Source: CAWAMR01 sp963783095
Lineage (GTDB): Bacteria; Planctomycetota; Planctomycetia; Gemmatales; Gemmataceae
Length of the DNA: 64,000 nt
Direction: 5' to 3'
NCBI GenBank assembly: GCA_963783095.1
Contig: CAWAMR010000008.1
Coordinates: 690,529-754,528, forward strand
The notes under the pieces are model-generated. The model was not told the DNA's origin. It saw only the letters and a program-made list of their open reading frames with translations, and searched no databases. The position numbers were made by a program, and so were the translations under genes. Position 1 is the stretch's first letter. The number at the start of each line of letters is the position of its first letter. Below are positions 37,635-47,480 of this stretch, one piece after another.

Positions 37635-37906
37635 GGTGTGTCCTTTGGGAATACCGCCGAGCACGTCGACACGTACCGCAACGGTTCGGGTGTCCGTCCA
37701 GATTGTCGTGTTTCTGCTCAAGGCTTGCTGACAGCCGCCCTTTAGGATTCGCCATTTAGATTACCCTTCTCTTTGTCAGGGTTCGACTCCGAGCCTCGCA
37801 AGTCGAAATACGCCCCTGCAAATCCATGCTGCTGGCGACACAGCGCGAACCGCAATGGGCGATCAATCGTCCTTTTCTATAGATTTCCCTGGTAGAGGAG
37901 ACGCCC

Positions 37907-38695
37907 ATGCGCCAAAATCGCGATCTGAGAACGAACCTTTCCACAGCCGAAGCGGTTCGCCAGGGCCTCATTGGTTCTGATACTTACCATCACCTCATGT
38001 ATCGCGATCCGTTGAACCGAGACGCATTGGCATTGCGGCTGAATCACGAAGCTATGAAGGCTTTCTCCGACACAGTGGCCGTCAGCAGACGGCATGAACT
38101 GGCGGCCGAATACGCTGAGTTCAAAACTTACCAAGCTGAGGATGGATTCGCCACAGGCGGTTTTGTGTTAGGCGCAGCGATGATTGCGCAGATGGAATAC
38201 ATGAACTATGAGCATCTCAAAATCGCTTCCGGATTCGAACTCCATTTGAAAGCCCGACTGATCGCAAGCGACTTTCTCGTCCACAAGATAGATTCCAGAC
38301 ACCAAGACTACAAGACGTTAGCCAAAGAGCAGAAAGATCGACCAATCAATAAGACGGAGCTTTTTGCGATCCGAGGTTATCACTTCGACGGCCATTTGAA
38401 CTATCTACCGGGTCTAACGGAAAAATCCCTCGACTTCTCGCAGTTAACGACGAAAAAAAACTATAAAGCGATACTGAACCTGCCGGATGAAGACATTCAC
38501 ATCATCGAGTACTTTCGGTGCCTGCGCAATCAGATTCATCTTCCCGGTGAGCCGATGGAAGTTCCCAATGTCCAGTTCCCTGGCACAGTCTTCGAATTCA
38601 TCATAGGCTTCTTCAATACGCGGATTATTGCGTTCTCGAATGCTCTCCTCTCGCGGTGCACGCTCCGACACCCGCCCTACGCGCCGTTGTCGTGA
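37907..38695 (+). CDS. HEPN-like helical protein, 262 aa
   Basis: AGAGGAGA precedes ATG 37907. The product is helical. KIASGFELHLKARLIASDFL parallels the GWELLLKAKWLADH helix of the neighbouring DUF3644 protein, and EYFRCLRNQIHLPGEPM offers an Arg-x6-His or Arg-x3-His element at the expected HEPN position. No nucleotide-binding motif is present. With the divergent DUF3644 gene it may form a toxin-like pair or two independent defence genes. The HEPN assignment is my inference. Confidence 0.6.
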   Translation: MRQNRDLRTNLSTAEAVRQGLIGSDTYHHLMYRDPLNRDALALRLNHEAMKAFSDTVAVSRRHELAAEYAEFKTYQAEDGFATGGFVLGAAMIAQMEYMNYEHLKIASGFELHLKARLIASDFLVHKIDSRHQDYKTLAKEQKDRPINKTELFAIRGYHFDGHLNYLPGLTEKSLDFSQLTTKKNYKAILNLPDEDIHIIEYFRCLRNQIHLPGEPMEVPNVQFPGTVFEFIIGFFNTRIIAFSNALLSRCTLRHPPYAPLS

Positions 38696-38781
38696 AATGG
38701 TCACCAATTCGCTTCGTTAGTAGGCTCCGAATCAGCGTCCGGCGCACACCGTCACTGCAATTTGCATCCAGAAGACGGGCA

Positions 38782-39255
38782 TCACCCGAAAAGTCTCTTC
38801 TTCCACCGGCGCAAGAATCCTTCCGGTTTTTCGGTCGGCTTGATTGCGATTGGGACCGGTGAGGATATCGCCAAGGCAGGGATTGACTGGGGATCAACCT
38901 GCACGGGCTCTTCGCCGTAGTATTCCGCCGTTGCCCTCGCCTCGGCCTCACGGCCAGCTTCGATCTGGCCGGGGGGCCAGCGAGGGGCCCATCTGACCCG
39001 GTTGCGGTCGATCCAGTAATGAGATTTACAGGGCAGGTTCCAGTTTCCAACCGAGGGGTGGAGGGTAACGGACAACCCGTCGAAAGTCAGTTTCCAGGCC
39101 GTGGGTGAAAGGGGGGTGACGATTTTGCGGCCGCAGCCGCAGCCGCACCGATGAACCACCGTCCGGTACTTCGCCGCGATGTAGAGCGTCCGCTCCTCCA
39201 GTTCGGCTGGAATGAACTCGACAAACTCAGGTTTTAACTCAATTTCAGGCATCAT
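38782..39255 (-). CDS. DUF6527 zinc-binding protein of a ubiquitin-like operon
   Basis: The 157-aa product has FIPAELEERTLYIAAKYRTV, HRCGCGCGRKIVTPLSPTAW and SVGNWNLPCKSHYWIDRNRV. The four clustered cysteines/histidines suggest a zinc site. This is the DUF6527 pattern, which I recall next to ThiF-type E1 proteins with multiubiquitin genes. Its start overlaps the E1 stop by four bases (ATGA). It may act as an E3-like factor or substrate adaptor; that is not established from sequence. Confidence 0.78.
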   Translation of the reverse strand: MMPEIELKPEFVEFIPAELEERTLYIAAKYRTVVHRCGCGCGRKIVTPLSPTAWKLTFDGLSVTLHPSVGNWNLPCKSHYWIDRNRVRWAPRWPPGQIEAGREAEARATAEYYGEEPVQVDPQSIPALAISSPVPIAIKPTEKPEGFLRRWKKRLFG

Positions 39256-40428
39256 GCGTTATCCTCGTTCGCGAGGCGGTTACCGTTGATCGTATAGGCG
39301 CAGAAGTGCTCCTTGCTATTGTCATGGTAATAGCCGAGCAGTTTCTTCCATTTGATGACGGCCAGCGTCGCATTCAAGGCATTGAGATCGGGTATCTGCA
39401 CGTTCCGGGAATATTCGTTCTCGGCCATACCATCGTTGAACACAACCCGCTCGCGGAAGTGGTCGCGCTTTCCGGGCGTACTCGTCGTCGTGGTGACGAT
39501 GCCAAGGACGGCGTCATTGACAAGCTGAATACCCATCCCTACATCGACAAACAACTTTCTCCACTCCTCCAAACGCTCGACGATCACCCGCTTCGCTTTG
39601 CCCTTGTCGATGCAGATGAACACGAAGTCCATCTCCCGCAGCAGCTCGACGTTTGATTCGTCGATGAAACAATCATGTGGGAAAATGGATTGACGCATCT
39701 TTCCGTAGAGATCCTTGAAATACGCCACTTTTTTCGGTTTCGTCCTGCAATTCATCGATCGACGGAGCACCGGGGGAGCGGAATGCGTTGTGGTTATAAA
39801 ACACATCCCCGTCGAAGATGTGGATTTCCGGCACTGGGGTCTTAGCGACCAGATCCAAAACATACGAACCCGTTCCACCCACGCCCACGATGCCGACGTT
39901 GCCGGTCTCAAGCTTCTTGTTGGCGGTGATGATTCCCGCCTTGGTCGCAGCGGTGTCGAGGTAGTTGAATACGGACTCGCCTTCCGCCGGCACTACGACC
40001 GGTCGCGTCACTGCGGAGATTCCAGGCTGGATCTCCGTTGCAGGCCCGGAAAGGATATCGATGTAAGTCCTCATCTTGGCATGGAAGTCCGGGTATGGCC
40101 GGATCGACGGCTTTCTTGAAATCTGATAGCTGAGCTTTAGGTTGCCCACCATCTGATTGACTGGCGAGACGCCGGGAAGGGTGCTTCCCTCGGCGCTGCA
40201 AGGGCATTCACCAACGAAGAACACGACATGGGTATGGGGCACAGCGACGGCATCGCCAGCCACATTGCCCAACTCGGACACGAGAATGCCGCGATTGACC
40301 TTCTTGTCCGGAGTCACATACGGAACTTCCTTGACAAGAAGGTGCGCGGGCAGCCGCACCTCGACATCGTAACCGTCCGCGCGCAATTGGTTCAGGTCCC
40401 AGTTACGACTGACCAGTCTCTGTGACAT
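39252..40428 (-). CDS. ThiF-family E1-like protein with N-terminal E2-like/DUF6791 region (frameshifted)
   Basis: The N-terminal part (LPAHLLVKEVPYVTPDKKVN, HTHVVFFVGECPCSAEGSTL) corresponds to the domain I know as DUF6791; its cysteines could serve transfer, as in E2 enzymes. The ThiF domain follows with VGIVGVGGTGSYVLDLVAKT (nucleotide binding) and IHIFDGDVFYNHNAFRSPGA. An extra G near 39741 moves the rest into another frame (KPKKVAYFKDLYGKMR, DFVFICIDKGKAKRVIVERL, GIVTTTTSTPGKRDHF). Corrected, it is about 391 aa. It should adenylate the C-terminus of the ubiquitin-like protein encoded upstream, whose gene overlaps it by 26 bases. Confidence 0.85.
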
Positions 40429-40855
40429 TCAAGACCGTCCCTTCTTTTTTGATTGTGACTTTCTGCCCGGCCTTCAGGCTCCCCTCCTTGTCGTGCGCAG
40501 CGTTGAAGTAGGTCGCCGTGAAGATCGAGTTCGGAGGAACCGGATAGAACGCGAGTTTCACGGCCTGCTCGAACGAGACCCGCCGAGTTTTCACCGTTTT
40601 CTTCTCGCCGTTCACGATAATCGTGAACTCCATGCGGTGCGGCTCGCCGCTGTGGAAGTGTTCGTCCTCCGTGAGGTGGATGTGTTCCTTGCTTCGGGGA
40701 ACCGGCTGGTCATCCCGATCACCGGACACTTCCCGGAAGAGTTCAAGGCCCGATTTGACGCGGCTCAGCGCATACAGCGCCTCCCCGTCAGTTGGGTTGG
40801 GCGAGTGATACACTTCTTCATCAATGTGAATACGAATCTCATGTTTTTCGGACAT
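40403..40855 (-). CDS. Multiubiquitin-domain protein (two ubiquitin-like repeats)
   Basis: ATG 40855 is preceded by AAAGGAG. The first repeat contains IRIHIDEEVYHSPNPTDGEA and IHLTEDEHFHSG. The second has FTIIVNGEKKTVKTRRVSFE and FTATYFNAAHDKEGSLKAGQ, the typical multiubiquitin (PF14452-like) pattern with a terminal beta strand VTIKKEGTVLNVT. It is the first gene of a three-gene operon with the E1-like and DUF6527 proteins. It is the protein presumably conjugated to targets; no diglycine end is visible, so processing or a different C-terminal chemistry must apply. Confidence 0.85.
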   Translation of the reverse strand: MSEKHEIRIHIDEEVYHSPNPTDGEALYALSRVKSGLELFREVSGDRDDQPVPRSKEHIHLTEDEHFHSGEPHRMEFTIIVNGEKKTVKTRRVSFEQAVKLAFYPVPPNSIFTATYFNAAHDKEGSLKAGQKVTIKKEGTVLNVTETGQS

Positions 40856-41076
40856 GGGAGATACTCCTTTGGTTAACTCAAAAAAAGAGTCATGTTGCCT
40901 GAAAATGCCAGTCCGACCGGGATAGCCCAATTTTCTCTTTTCTCACCACCGTGGACTCTCGAATTAATGGACGCACTGACAGGATCTCAGGTTCGCATGC
41001 TGATTCTGAGCAAACGTCCCTCTCAAGATCGATAACAGGCTTACCTCTGGCCCTGGCTAAGATCGTAAGGTCTGTC

Positions 41077-41932
41077 CTATTCCCAGCGAATGCGGCTCAA
41101 TTGACTCGTTTTGTTTTTCGCCACGCTGGCAATCCAAGGTACTTCTTCGTGGTAGAAAATGAACCTATCGGCTCCCGATGCGATACGACGATTAAACTGT
41201 TTCACCATTGACGTTTCCGCAATGGCGATTCCCGCCTCTTTCAAAGGCTGCCACGAGCAATGGATCAACATCTCCTTACAAATCGGGAACGTGAGTTCGC
41301 ATTCTTCATGCTTCAAGCCCATCCCGTAAAAGTAATATGCCGGGTTATCGCTTGTTACAAAGCAAGACCATCCCTTGTACCGAAAGATACGCCAGTACAT
41401 GCTGTGAATCAGCACCAGCATAGACTGGAACGGCCAGGGTGTATTAATCGTTTTCAGTACAGGCACCGGCGCATTCACACGGAATTTCTCAACCGCTGCA
41501 TCTGCTTCAGCAAGCTTTTTCTTCAGCGTGTCATCGTCCATTTGTCCTGCTTCGGCCGACTGTCTCAACCATTCCATGGTGTCGTCAGCGACTTCAGAGA
41601 GAATCTCCGGCATCATTTCGTGCGCCTCTTTCCTCGCTCTAGGCACCCTTCGAATCATAGTCGCGATGTAGTACGTCAGATGCATTCGGTCTTCTTCAGT
41701 CAGCGAACCGCCAGCCCGAATCTTGTCGATTGCATCGTTGCCTGGTGTCTCCACCTTTGTTGGCCAGATCCGATTCGACGGATGGTTCATAATAGCCGGG
41801 TGACTGAGCAACTTTTTCGATCGGCAGGCAGCGCAGGGTTTCTTTCTGTTTGTCAAACGTCCAGATATACTCCGGCTTTCCGCTCGCCTCGAAGTCTCGA
41901 AGATAGCGCTTCGGAACGTAATGCAAGCCCAT
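41077..41932 (-). CDS. DUF4238 protein (frameshifted near 41781)
   Basis: The start MGLHYVPKRYLRDFEASGKP carries the HYVP.RYL.xF signature of DUF4238. An extra A near 41781 shifts the frame. The remaining part (EEDRMHLTYYIATMIRRVPR, FVTSDNPAYYFYGMG, VPWIASVAKNKTSQLSRI) runs to the stop at 41077. Corrected length is about 285 aa, usual for the family. DUF4238 genes occur in defence islands and on prophages, but no biochemical activity is known to me. The SDNP segment resembles the conserved tSDnPv element of the family. Confidence 0.75.
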
Positions 41933-42477
41933 TGCTTCGCCCTCGGCACTTTCGGCGTTCTACCCAAACAATAGACGACTGGCCATTGACCGAAGTTCGC
42001 GTTTGCTTTGTTGCTCCGAAGAATGCAGTAAACGGTCGTCGCGGCGAATTCGGCATCTTGCCTCTTCATGTCGGTCTGCGCGACGATTCACAAAGTATTG
42101 GACAGATAAAGCTGCTTGGCATCGTCTCGCGCCCTCGCCAGGTGCAACTGGCGGGGGCGTTACCATTCATACCAGATCCCTTGCCAAGCCTACCCGTTTG
42201 CGGGTAGTGTCCCAGTTTGAACCTTACTACTGAACTCCATCCTTGATCGTTCAGGGATGAACCAATTTGCGGACATGAGCCCCGGAAGCTTGACGTTGCC
42301 GGTGTTGCTGTTCTTCGGAAGTCTCCATAAAGTATCACGGGAAAGGTTTCCCAAGGAGGTTTCAATTCCTCATCAGCGACTGCTCCCAGAATTGGCCGGT
42401 CTTTGATTCTTGAACTTTCGCTTGTTCAATCTATACTGAACAGGGTTAGGACGCGCGGGAACTAAGAGGGTTGTGTG
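41933..42477. other. Divergent intergenic region with two hairpins
   Basis: No credible ORF. CGCCCTCGCCAG (42130-42141) pairs with CTGGCGGGGGCG (42148-42159), and CTACCCG (42190-42196) with CGGGTAG (42201-42207). Neither is followed by a clear T-run. Promoters for the DUF4238 gene (leftward) and the GAF-like gene (rightward) should be here. Confidence 0.5.
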
Positions 42478-43740
42478 ATGTCACCTCAACTAAAATTCGG
42501 CAGTGTCGACAATGCCCCGCTCTGCTTTACCGAGATCATCCAACCTCTAATCCAGAATCTTCTTGAGCATCTTGCTCGATCCAGCGGAAGCAACTACGTT
42601 CTTCTGCGAGCTTTCGATCCCTCGGAAAACAGCCTACGACTTCTTGCCTACGCGCCCCTGTCAGTTAACGGTCAGTCACCCCAATTAGGCAGCGACTTCC
42701 AAATCCCTCCATCCAAGCCGCACGATTGTTGGGGGCCTACAAATCCATTCGAGAGTTGGGGACGGGTTACTTACCCGAATCCTGACGCACATCCAGAATT
42801 GCGGCAGACCTTTTCGCATGGTCAACAGAAATTCATCGTCTGGGTCGGGGAAAAGGCATGGTTCCCGCTAGCCTTCGAAAACTCGATACTGCTCGTGTCG
42901 CTGCTACGTCAACGCGGTGCCCCTGAATTCAAAACGGATGAAGTCAGAGAGGCGTGGGTGGCCGCCCAGCATTATTTGAGTGAATCATTTGGACGAGAGG
43001 ACCATGTTGGACTTGTGAACGCGCTCAGCGCATTAGACGCTGTCGCGATTCGAAATGACTGGAAAGGAATGCTGTTCGGGATCGCGCAATGCCTAGCCTC
43101 TGGCCTTGGTCTTCGCTGGAATCGGGTATGGGTGCTGGAACATCCACATGATACTGGACACGAAGAGCGACAGCGTGACAGATTGTTTCAGTGCGAAGCG
43201 AGCCTAGGTGAACTGAATAATAAACAATGGATTTCAGCCGTTTCGCACTATCCGCACTACGACACATTGACCGATGAAATCCGTGAAACATCGAAGGTAG
43301 ACTGCCAGGCAAGCGCAGACGCTATAGCGCAGGCATGCTGCTGCAACCGCTTTATCTTTCAGTTGTCCGAGGCGGATTTCCAAAGTCTTTTCTCAAATGG
43401 GCAGCAAGTTGTTCGCGATGGCGCGATTTCAGATTCGCATGCTATTGCCTATTCGATGACGGACCTGAAGGATTTTGGCACAGATTTTTACCAGGCCATC
43501 GAAGAGTCACTGGGCGAAAGTCAACGGCGTAACTTTGAAAGAGATACGGCTGCATTCGTCTACCCTATGATTTTGCGAGGCGAGAAAGCGTTGGTTGTTG
43601 TGAGCAACCGCTACTGTCACGACCGTCCAGGATCGTGCCATATGCTGACAGGTGCATTTCTGAGGCAGCTGGAGCTTGTATCACTATGCTGGCAAACAGG
43701 TCTCGATGCCAAAAGCGAAGAATTGGATCTCACAGACTAA
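42478..43740 (+). CDS. GAF-like sensory protein, 420 aa
   Basis: I place the start at ATG 42478; GTG at 42475 directly precedes it. Two segments look like GAF folds: residues 20-170 (SSGSNYVLLRAFDPSENSLR) and residues 185-400 (LFGIAQCLASGLGLRWNRVW, AFVYPMILRGEKALVVVSN). No output domain, kinase or helix-turn-helix is present, so it probably acts with a partner. It is intact, unlike many neighbours. The gene stands alone between the DUF4238 gene and an insertion sequence. Fold assignment is by pattern and moderately uncertain. Confidence 0.5.
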   Translation: MSPQLKFGSVDNAPLCFTEIIQPLIQNLLEHLARSSGSNYVLLRAFDPSENSLRLLAYAPLSVNGQSPQLGSDFQIPPSKPHDCWGPTNPFESWGRVTYPNPDAHPELRQTFSHGQQKFIVWVGEKAWFPLAFENSILLVSLLRQRGAPEFKTDEVREAWVAAQHYLSESFGREDHVGLVNALSALDAVAIRNDWKGMLFGIAQCLASGLGLRWNRVWVLEHPHDTGHEERQRDRLFQCEASLGELNNKQWISAVSHYPHYDTLTDEIRETSKVDCQASADAIAQACCCNRFIFQLSEADFQSLFSNGQQVVRDGAISDSHAIAYSMTDLKDFGTDFYQAIEESLGESQRRNFERDTAAFVYPMILRGEKALVVVSNRYCHDRPGSCHMLTGAFLRQLELVSLCWQTGLDAKSEELDLTD

Positions 43741-43779
43741 ACCGACTAGACCTTGAACAAGCGAGGCTTGTCTAACTTT

Positions 43780-45460
43780 TTGGGGATGGTTGTAAAAAAA
43801 CTCGAAATCCTCCGTGATTTGCGGTGTTTGATGAAGTAACAACACTTTCACGCACCACAACACGAAAGGATTTCAAGTGAGGACTATTTTCACCCGGTGG
43901 TTCACGAAATGCAAGAGTCGTCTGGAACGCCGATTGGATAAAAAGCATGATACGATGACCTTTCATCCGGAGTTCACTGCCAGCAACATTCACTATGACG
44001 TCTCCGACCAAGACGGAGCCATCCTTCAGGGCGGCATCGGCGCGATTCATCTGTTGGCACGCCGAATCGGTTTGATTCGCGACATCGACGAGCAACTGCA
44101 CGTTCTGAAGGTGCATCTGCCGTATCACGAGTCCGATCATGTCCTGAACATTGCCTACAACGCGCTGTGCAATGGCAGTTGTCTGGAAGACATTGAACTG
44201 CGTCGCCAGGATGAGAACTTTCTCAAGGCATTGGGGACCAACCGCATGCCCGACCCCACTACAGCAGGCGATTTTTGCCGACGTTTCCAAGGCCCCCAGA
44301 TCGATCGAATGATCGACATTCTTCAACGGTGTGCGTCAGCGTGTTTGGAAGGGCCAACCCCAGAGCTTTTTCGACGGTGCGGTCATCGACATGGACGGCA
44401 GTCTGGTTGCGACGACGGGTGCCTGCAAAGTCGGCATGGACATCGCCTACGATGGAACCTGGGGCTATCATCCGTTGGTGCTGACACTGGCCAATACCGG
44501 CGAGGTGCTTTCGCTGGTGAACCGACCCGGCAACCGGCCCTCCCACGAAGGAGCGGCGCACGAAGTGTTTCGAGCCCTCCACGCCTGTTTTCGAGGCGGC
44601 TTCCGCAAGGTGCTGTTGCGGGGGGATACCGATTTCTCGCAGACGCAGTGCTTGGACCTGTGGAACGCCGATCCACGCATCCGCTTTATCTTTGGCTACG
44701 ACGCCATGCCGAATCTGACGCAGCGGGCCGACGAATTGCCCGCTTCCGCGTGGCGTCCGTTGGAGCGTCCCTCGCGGCCCCCCGTTAAGACCCAGTGCCG
44801 CAAGGGGCGAACCAAGGTAAAAGAGCAAGTGGTGAAACAACGCGAATTCATCAACTTGCGTCTGCACTCCGAGGAAATGGCGGAGTTCGATTATCGACCG
44901 ACGGCTTGCAAGACGACCTATCGGATGGTGGTGGTCCGCAAGAACATCAGCAAGGAGAAAGGCGAGCAGGTCTTATTCGATGACCAACGCTACTTCTTCT
45001 ACATCACCAACGAGCGGCGGGACCGCTTCAGACATTGTCTTTTCCGCCAACGATCGCTGCAACCAGGAGAACTTGCTGGCCCAGTTAAAGGGCGGTTGCC
45101 ATGCCTTACACGCGCCGGTGGACAACTTGGAAAGCAATTGGGCTTACATGGTGATGACGGCATTGGCCTGGAACCTGAAGGCTTGGTGGGCTCTGTCGCT
45201 GCCGGCACTGCCGGGACGCTGGCAAGCCAAACACCAGGCAGAAAAACAGTCGGTGCTGAAAATGGAGTTCAAGGCATTTCTCAATGCCTTTGTCTTGCTG
45301 CCCTGCCAGATCATCCAGACGGCCCGCAAGTTGGTCTATCGCTTGTTGGGCTGGAATCGTCACCTAGCGCCAGTTTACAAGTTATCCGGCATCTGAATGG
45401 TAGATAAAGACACAAATTCACAGTTTCCCTGGGAAAAACCGAGGGTTTTTCATCCAGTGA
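43780..45460 (+). mobile_element. IS1380-family insertion sequence (approximate ends)
   Basis: The element contains one transposase gene (43877-45396). The left end near 43783 (GGATGGTTGTAAAAAAACTC) and the reverse complement of the right end near 45453 (GGATGAAAAACCCTCGG) share only a loose terminal match, so ends are estimates. No target-site duplication was established. Confidence 0.55.
43877..45396 (+). CDS. IS1380-family transposase (two frameshifts)
   Basis: A GTG start gives an N-terminal part with IHYDVSDQDGAILQGGIGAI and YHESDHVLNIAYNALCNGSC. After an extra C near 44322, the DDE core follows: VIDMDGSLVATTG (first Asp), VLLRGDTDFSQTQ (second Asp) and, after an extra G near 45019, NQENLLAQLKGGCHAL (Glu). 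The C-terminal RLLGWNRHLAPVYKLSGI is typical. Corrected, it is about 506 aa. As read, it is inactive unless the indels are errors. Confidence 0.88.
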
Positions 45461-45474
45461 GCATCCGCGTTTTA

Positions 45475-47364
45475 GTATGACCTACCTAATCACCTTTCGT
45501 CACCCGTTTTCAGCCTTTTTCTAGCTCATTTCGTGGCCTAATGACCGTCATTTTTCCTTCTTGATCCTCTCTTGACATGATTTTTCATTTTGTGTATGAC
45601 CTAACAAATCAAGGAAGAACTCTATGGCCAGCCTCACTGCCAAGATCATTCGGGGCAAAACCTATTACTATGTCCGCGAATGCAAACGCGTTAACGGCAA
45701 GCCCAAGATCGTCCGTACCATCTATCTGGGCTCGGCTGACGATCTCATTGCTGCTGCTCTTCAGCAGCAGCAAGACCTCGCCCCCAAGCCTCATTCCGTC
45801 GATATCGCCGCTTTCGGCGATGTCATGGCACTCTACGATCTTGCCCAACAGATCGGACTCGTTCCGCTCATCGACCGACACATTCCCAAACGCAGCCAAG
45901 GGCTTTCGGTGGGACAATACCTGTTTCTGGCCGCCGTCAACCGGGCCGTTCATCCGACCAGCAAACTTCGCTTCGCCGATTGGTATCGCACCACCGCACT
46001 GCCACGCTTTCTTCCTGCCACTGCCGACCAACTCTCCAGTCAGTCTTTCTGGAATCACCTCGATTTCGTCGAGGAACAGCACATCGTCGCCGCCGAACGC
46101 GAACTCTCCCAGCGTCTGATCGAACAGTTTCAGCTATCTCTCCGCACCCTGGCCTACGACGGCACGAACTTTTTTACCTTCATCGACACCTGCACGGAAG
46201 GCCAATTGCCGCAACGCGGTCACAACAAACAGAAACGTAACGACCTCCGTCAAGTGAACCTGGGCATGCTGGTCAGCACCGACTTCCACATCCCGTTGTT
46301 CCACAAGGTCTATGCCGGCAACGTTCCGGACTGCACGATCTTCCAGACCATCACCGAGGAACTGCGTGTCCGCTATCAGGAACTGGCACGCACCTGTGAA
46401 CATATCACGCTGATCTTCGACAAAGGAAACAACGGCGACCAAGCATTCCAGACCGTGGATGCCACCGACTTTCACTTCATCGGTTCGTTGGTGCCCAGCC
46501 ACCACGCCGACCTGTTGGATGTCCCACGCAGCCGATACCAGCCCTTGAGCGGCGAACGCTTGAAGGATGTCCGTGCCTATCGCACCCAGAAGGTGGTCTA
46601 TGGCAAAGAACGCCGGATTGTGATCACCCACAACGACAACTTGTTGCACGGCCAGTTGCAGGGGCTGACAACCGCCTTGGATAAGGCTCGCGGCAAACTC
46701 CGGGAAATCCAGACCAAATTGCGTCGTCGTCGTGACGGTCGCACGCGCGGGGGTAAGGCTCCGACAGCCGCTTCTATTCGCAAACAGGCCCAGGAAACGC
46801 TGGTGGGGCAACATGTGAAGTCCGTGCTTCGAATCGAGGTCGAAGAGGGCCCAGTACCGACACTGTCGTTTGAAACCGATCAAGCTGCGTTGTCCCGTCT
46901 GATCGACAAGCACTTGGGCAAAACCATCTTATTCACGGACAACGAGGACTGGACCAGTGAAGAAATCGTACTCGGCTATCGCTCGCAGCATCACATTGAA
47001 GATGCTTTTCGACAGATGAAGCACCCGCACTATCTCGGCTGGCAACCGATGTATCACTGGACGGACAGTAAGATTCGGGTTCACGCCTTCATCTGCGTGC
47101 TGGCGTTGACGCTGAGTTCGCTCCTACAACGAACACTATACCAAAAGGGTTTGGACGTAAGTTTGCCCCGGATGTTTGAACTCCTGGGCGGTATCCGCGA
47201 AACGCTGGCGATTTACCCGAAAAGGCCGGGTCAGCGTCATCCCAGCACCGCCCGCTCCCTTTCAACCCTCAGCCCTGAGCAAGAACAGATCCTCAACCAC
47301 CTCCAACTACAGAACTACCTCTAAAACCATCGAGAATAATGAGGTTTCGGCACGCAGGTCATAC
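45475..47364 (+). mobile_element. IS1634-family insertion sequence
   Basis: GTATGACCT at 45475-45483 and its reverse complement AGGTCATAC at 47356-47364 mark probable terminal inverted repeats; pairing continues weakly inward. A second copy of GTATGACCTA at 45594-45603 offers an alternative left end. The element lies just beyond the IS1380 right end and next to a fragment of a second IS1380 on the other side. Confidence 0.6.
45624..47324 (+). CDS. IS1634-family transposase, intact
   Basis: GGAAGAACT precedes ATG 45624. The 566-aa protein starts MASLTAKIIRGKTYYYVREC, has the DDE triad in LRTLAYDGTNFFTFIDT, ITLIFDKGNNGDQ and YRSQHHIEDAFRQMKHPHYL, and a Lys/Arg-rich insertion (RGKLREIQTKLRRRRDG). 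These fit IS1634-type (IS4 superfamily) transposases. No stop or frameshift interrupts it, in contrast with most genes around. Confidence 0.93.
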   Translation: MASLTAKIIRGKTYYYVRECKRVNGKPKIVRTIYLGSADDLIAAALQQQQDLAPKPHSVDIAAFGDVMALYDLAQQIGLVPLIDRHIPKRSQGLSVGQYLFLAAVNRAVHPTSKLRFADWYRTTALPRFLPATADQLSSQSFWNHLDFVEEQHIVAAERELSQRLIEQFQLSLRTLAYDGTNFFTFIDTCTEGQLPQRGHNKQKRNDLRQVNLGMLVSTDFHIPLFHKVYAGNVPDCTIFQTITEELRVRYQELARTCEHITLIFDKGNNGDQAFQTVDATDFHFIGSLVPSHHADLLDVPRSRYQPLSGERLKDVRAYRTQKVVYGKERRIVITHNDNLLHGQLQGLTTALDKARGKLREIQTKLRRRRDGRTRGGKAPTAASIRKQAQETLVGQHVKSVLRIEVEEGPVPTLSFETDQAALSRLIDKHLGKTILFTDNEDWTSEEIVLGYRSQHHIEDAFRQMKHPHYLGWQPMYHWTDSKIRVHAFICVLALTLSSLLQRTLYQKGLDVSLPRMFELLGGIRETLAIYPKRPGQRHPSTARSLSTLSPEQEQILNHLQLQNYL

Positions 47365-47480
47365 AAATTGACCATGCGCAACCACTTACTCTTGAAACTT
47401 TTCCGTCGCATTACGCCAGATAACTTGTAAACTGGCGCGAGCGATCTTCTTCCGATTGCTGCGCGTCCTGCGTCGGTGAG
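47365..47480 (-). pseudogene. C-terminal fragment of a second IS1380-type transposase
   Basis: On the minus strand this region encodes GRRSLAPVYKLSGVMRRKSF then KSKWLRM. Its LAPVYKLSG is encoded by DNA identical over 20 bases (47419-47438) to the inverse of 45367-45386 at the end of the IS1380 transposase gene. It ends at the right terminus of the IS1634 element. It is therefore a remnant of another copy in inverted orientation. Confidence 0.6.

Noticed and set aside
37765..37800. T-loop-like GGGTTCGACTCC suggesting a tRNA
   Set aside because: The flanking bases do not form a T stem, and no anticodon arm or acceptor precedes it.
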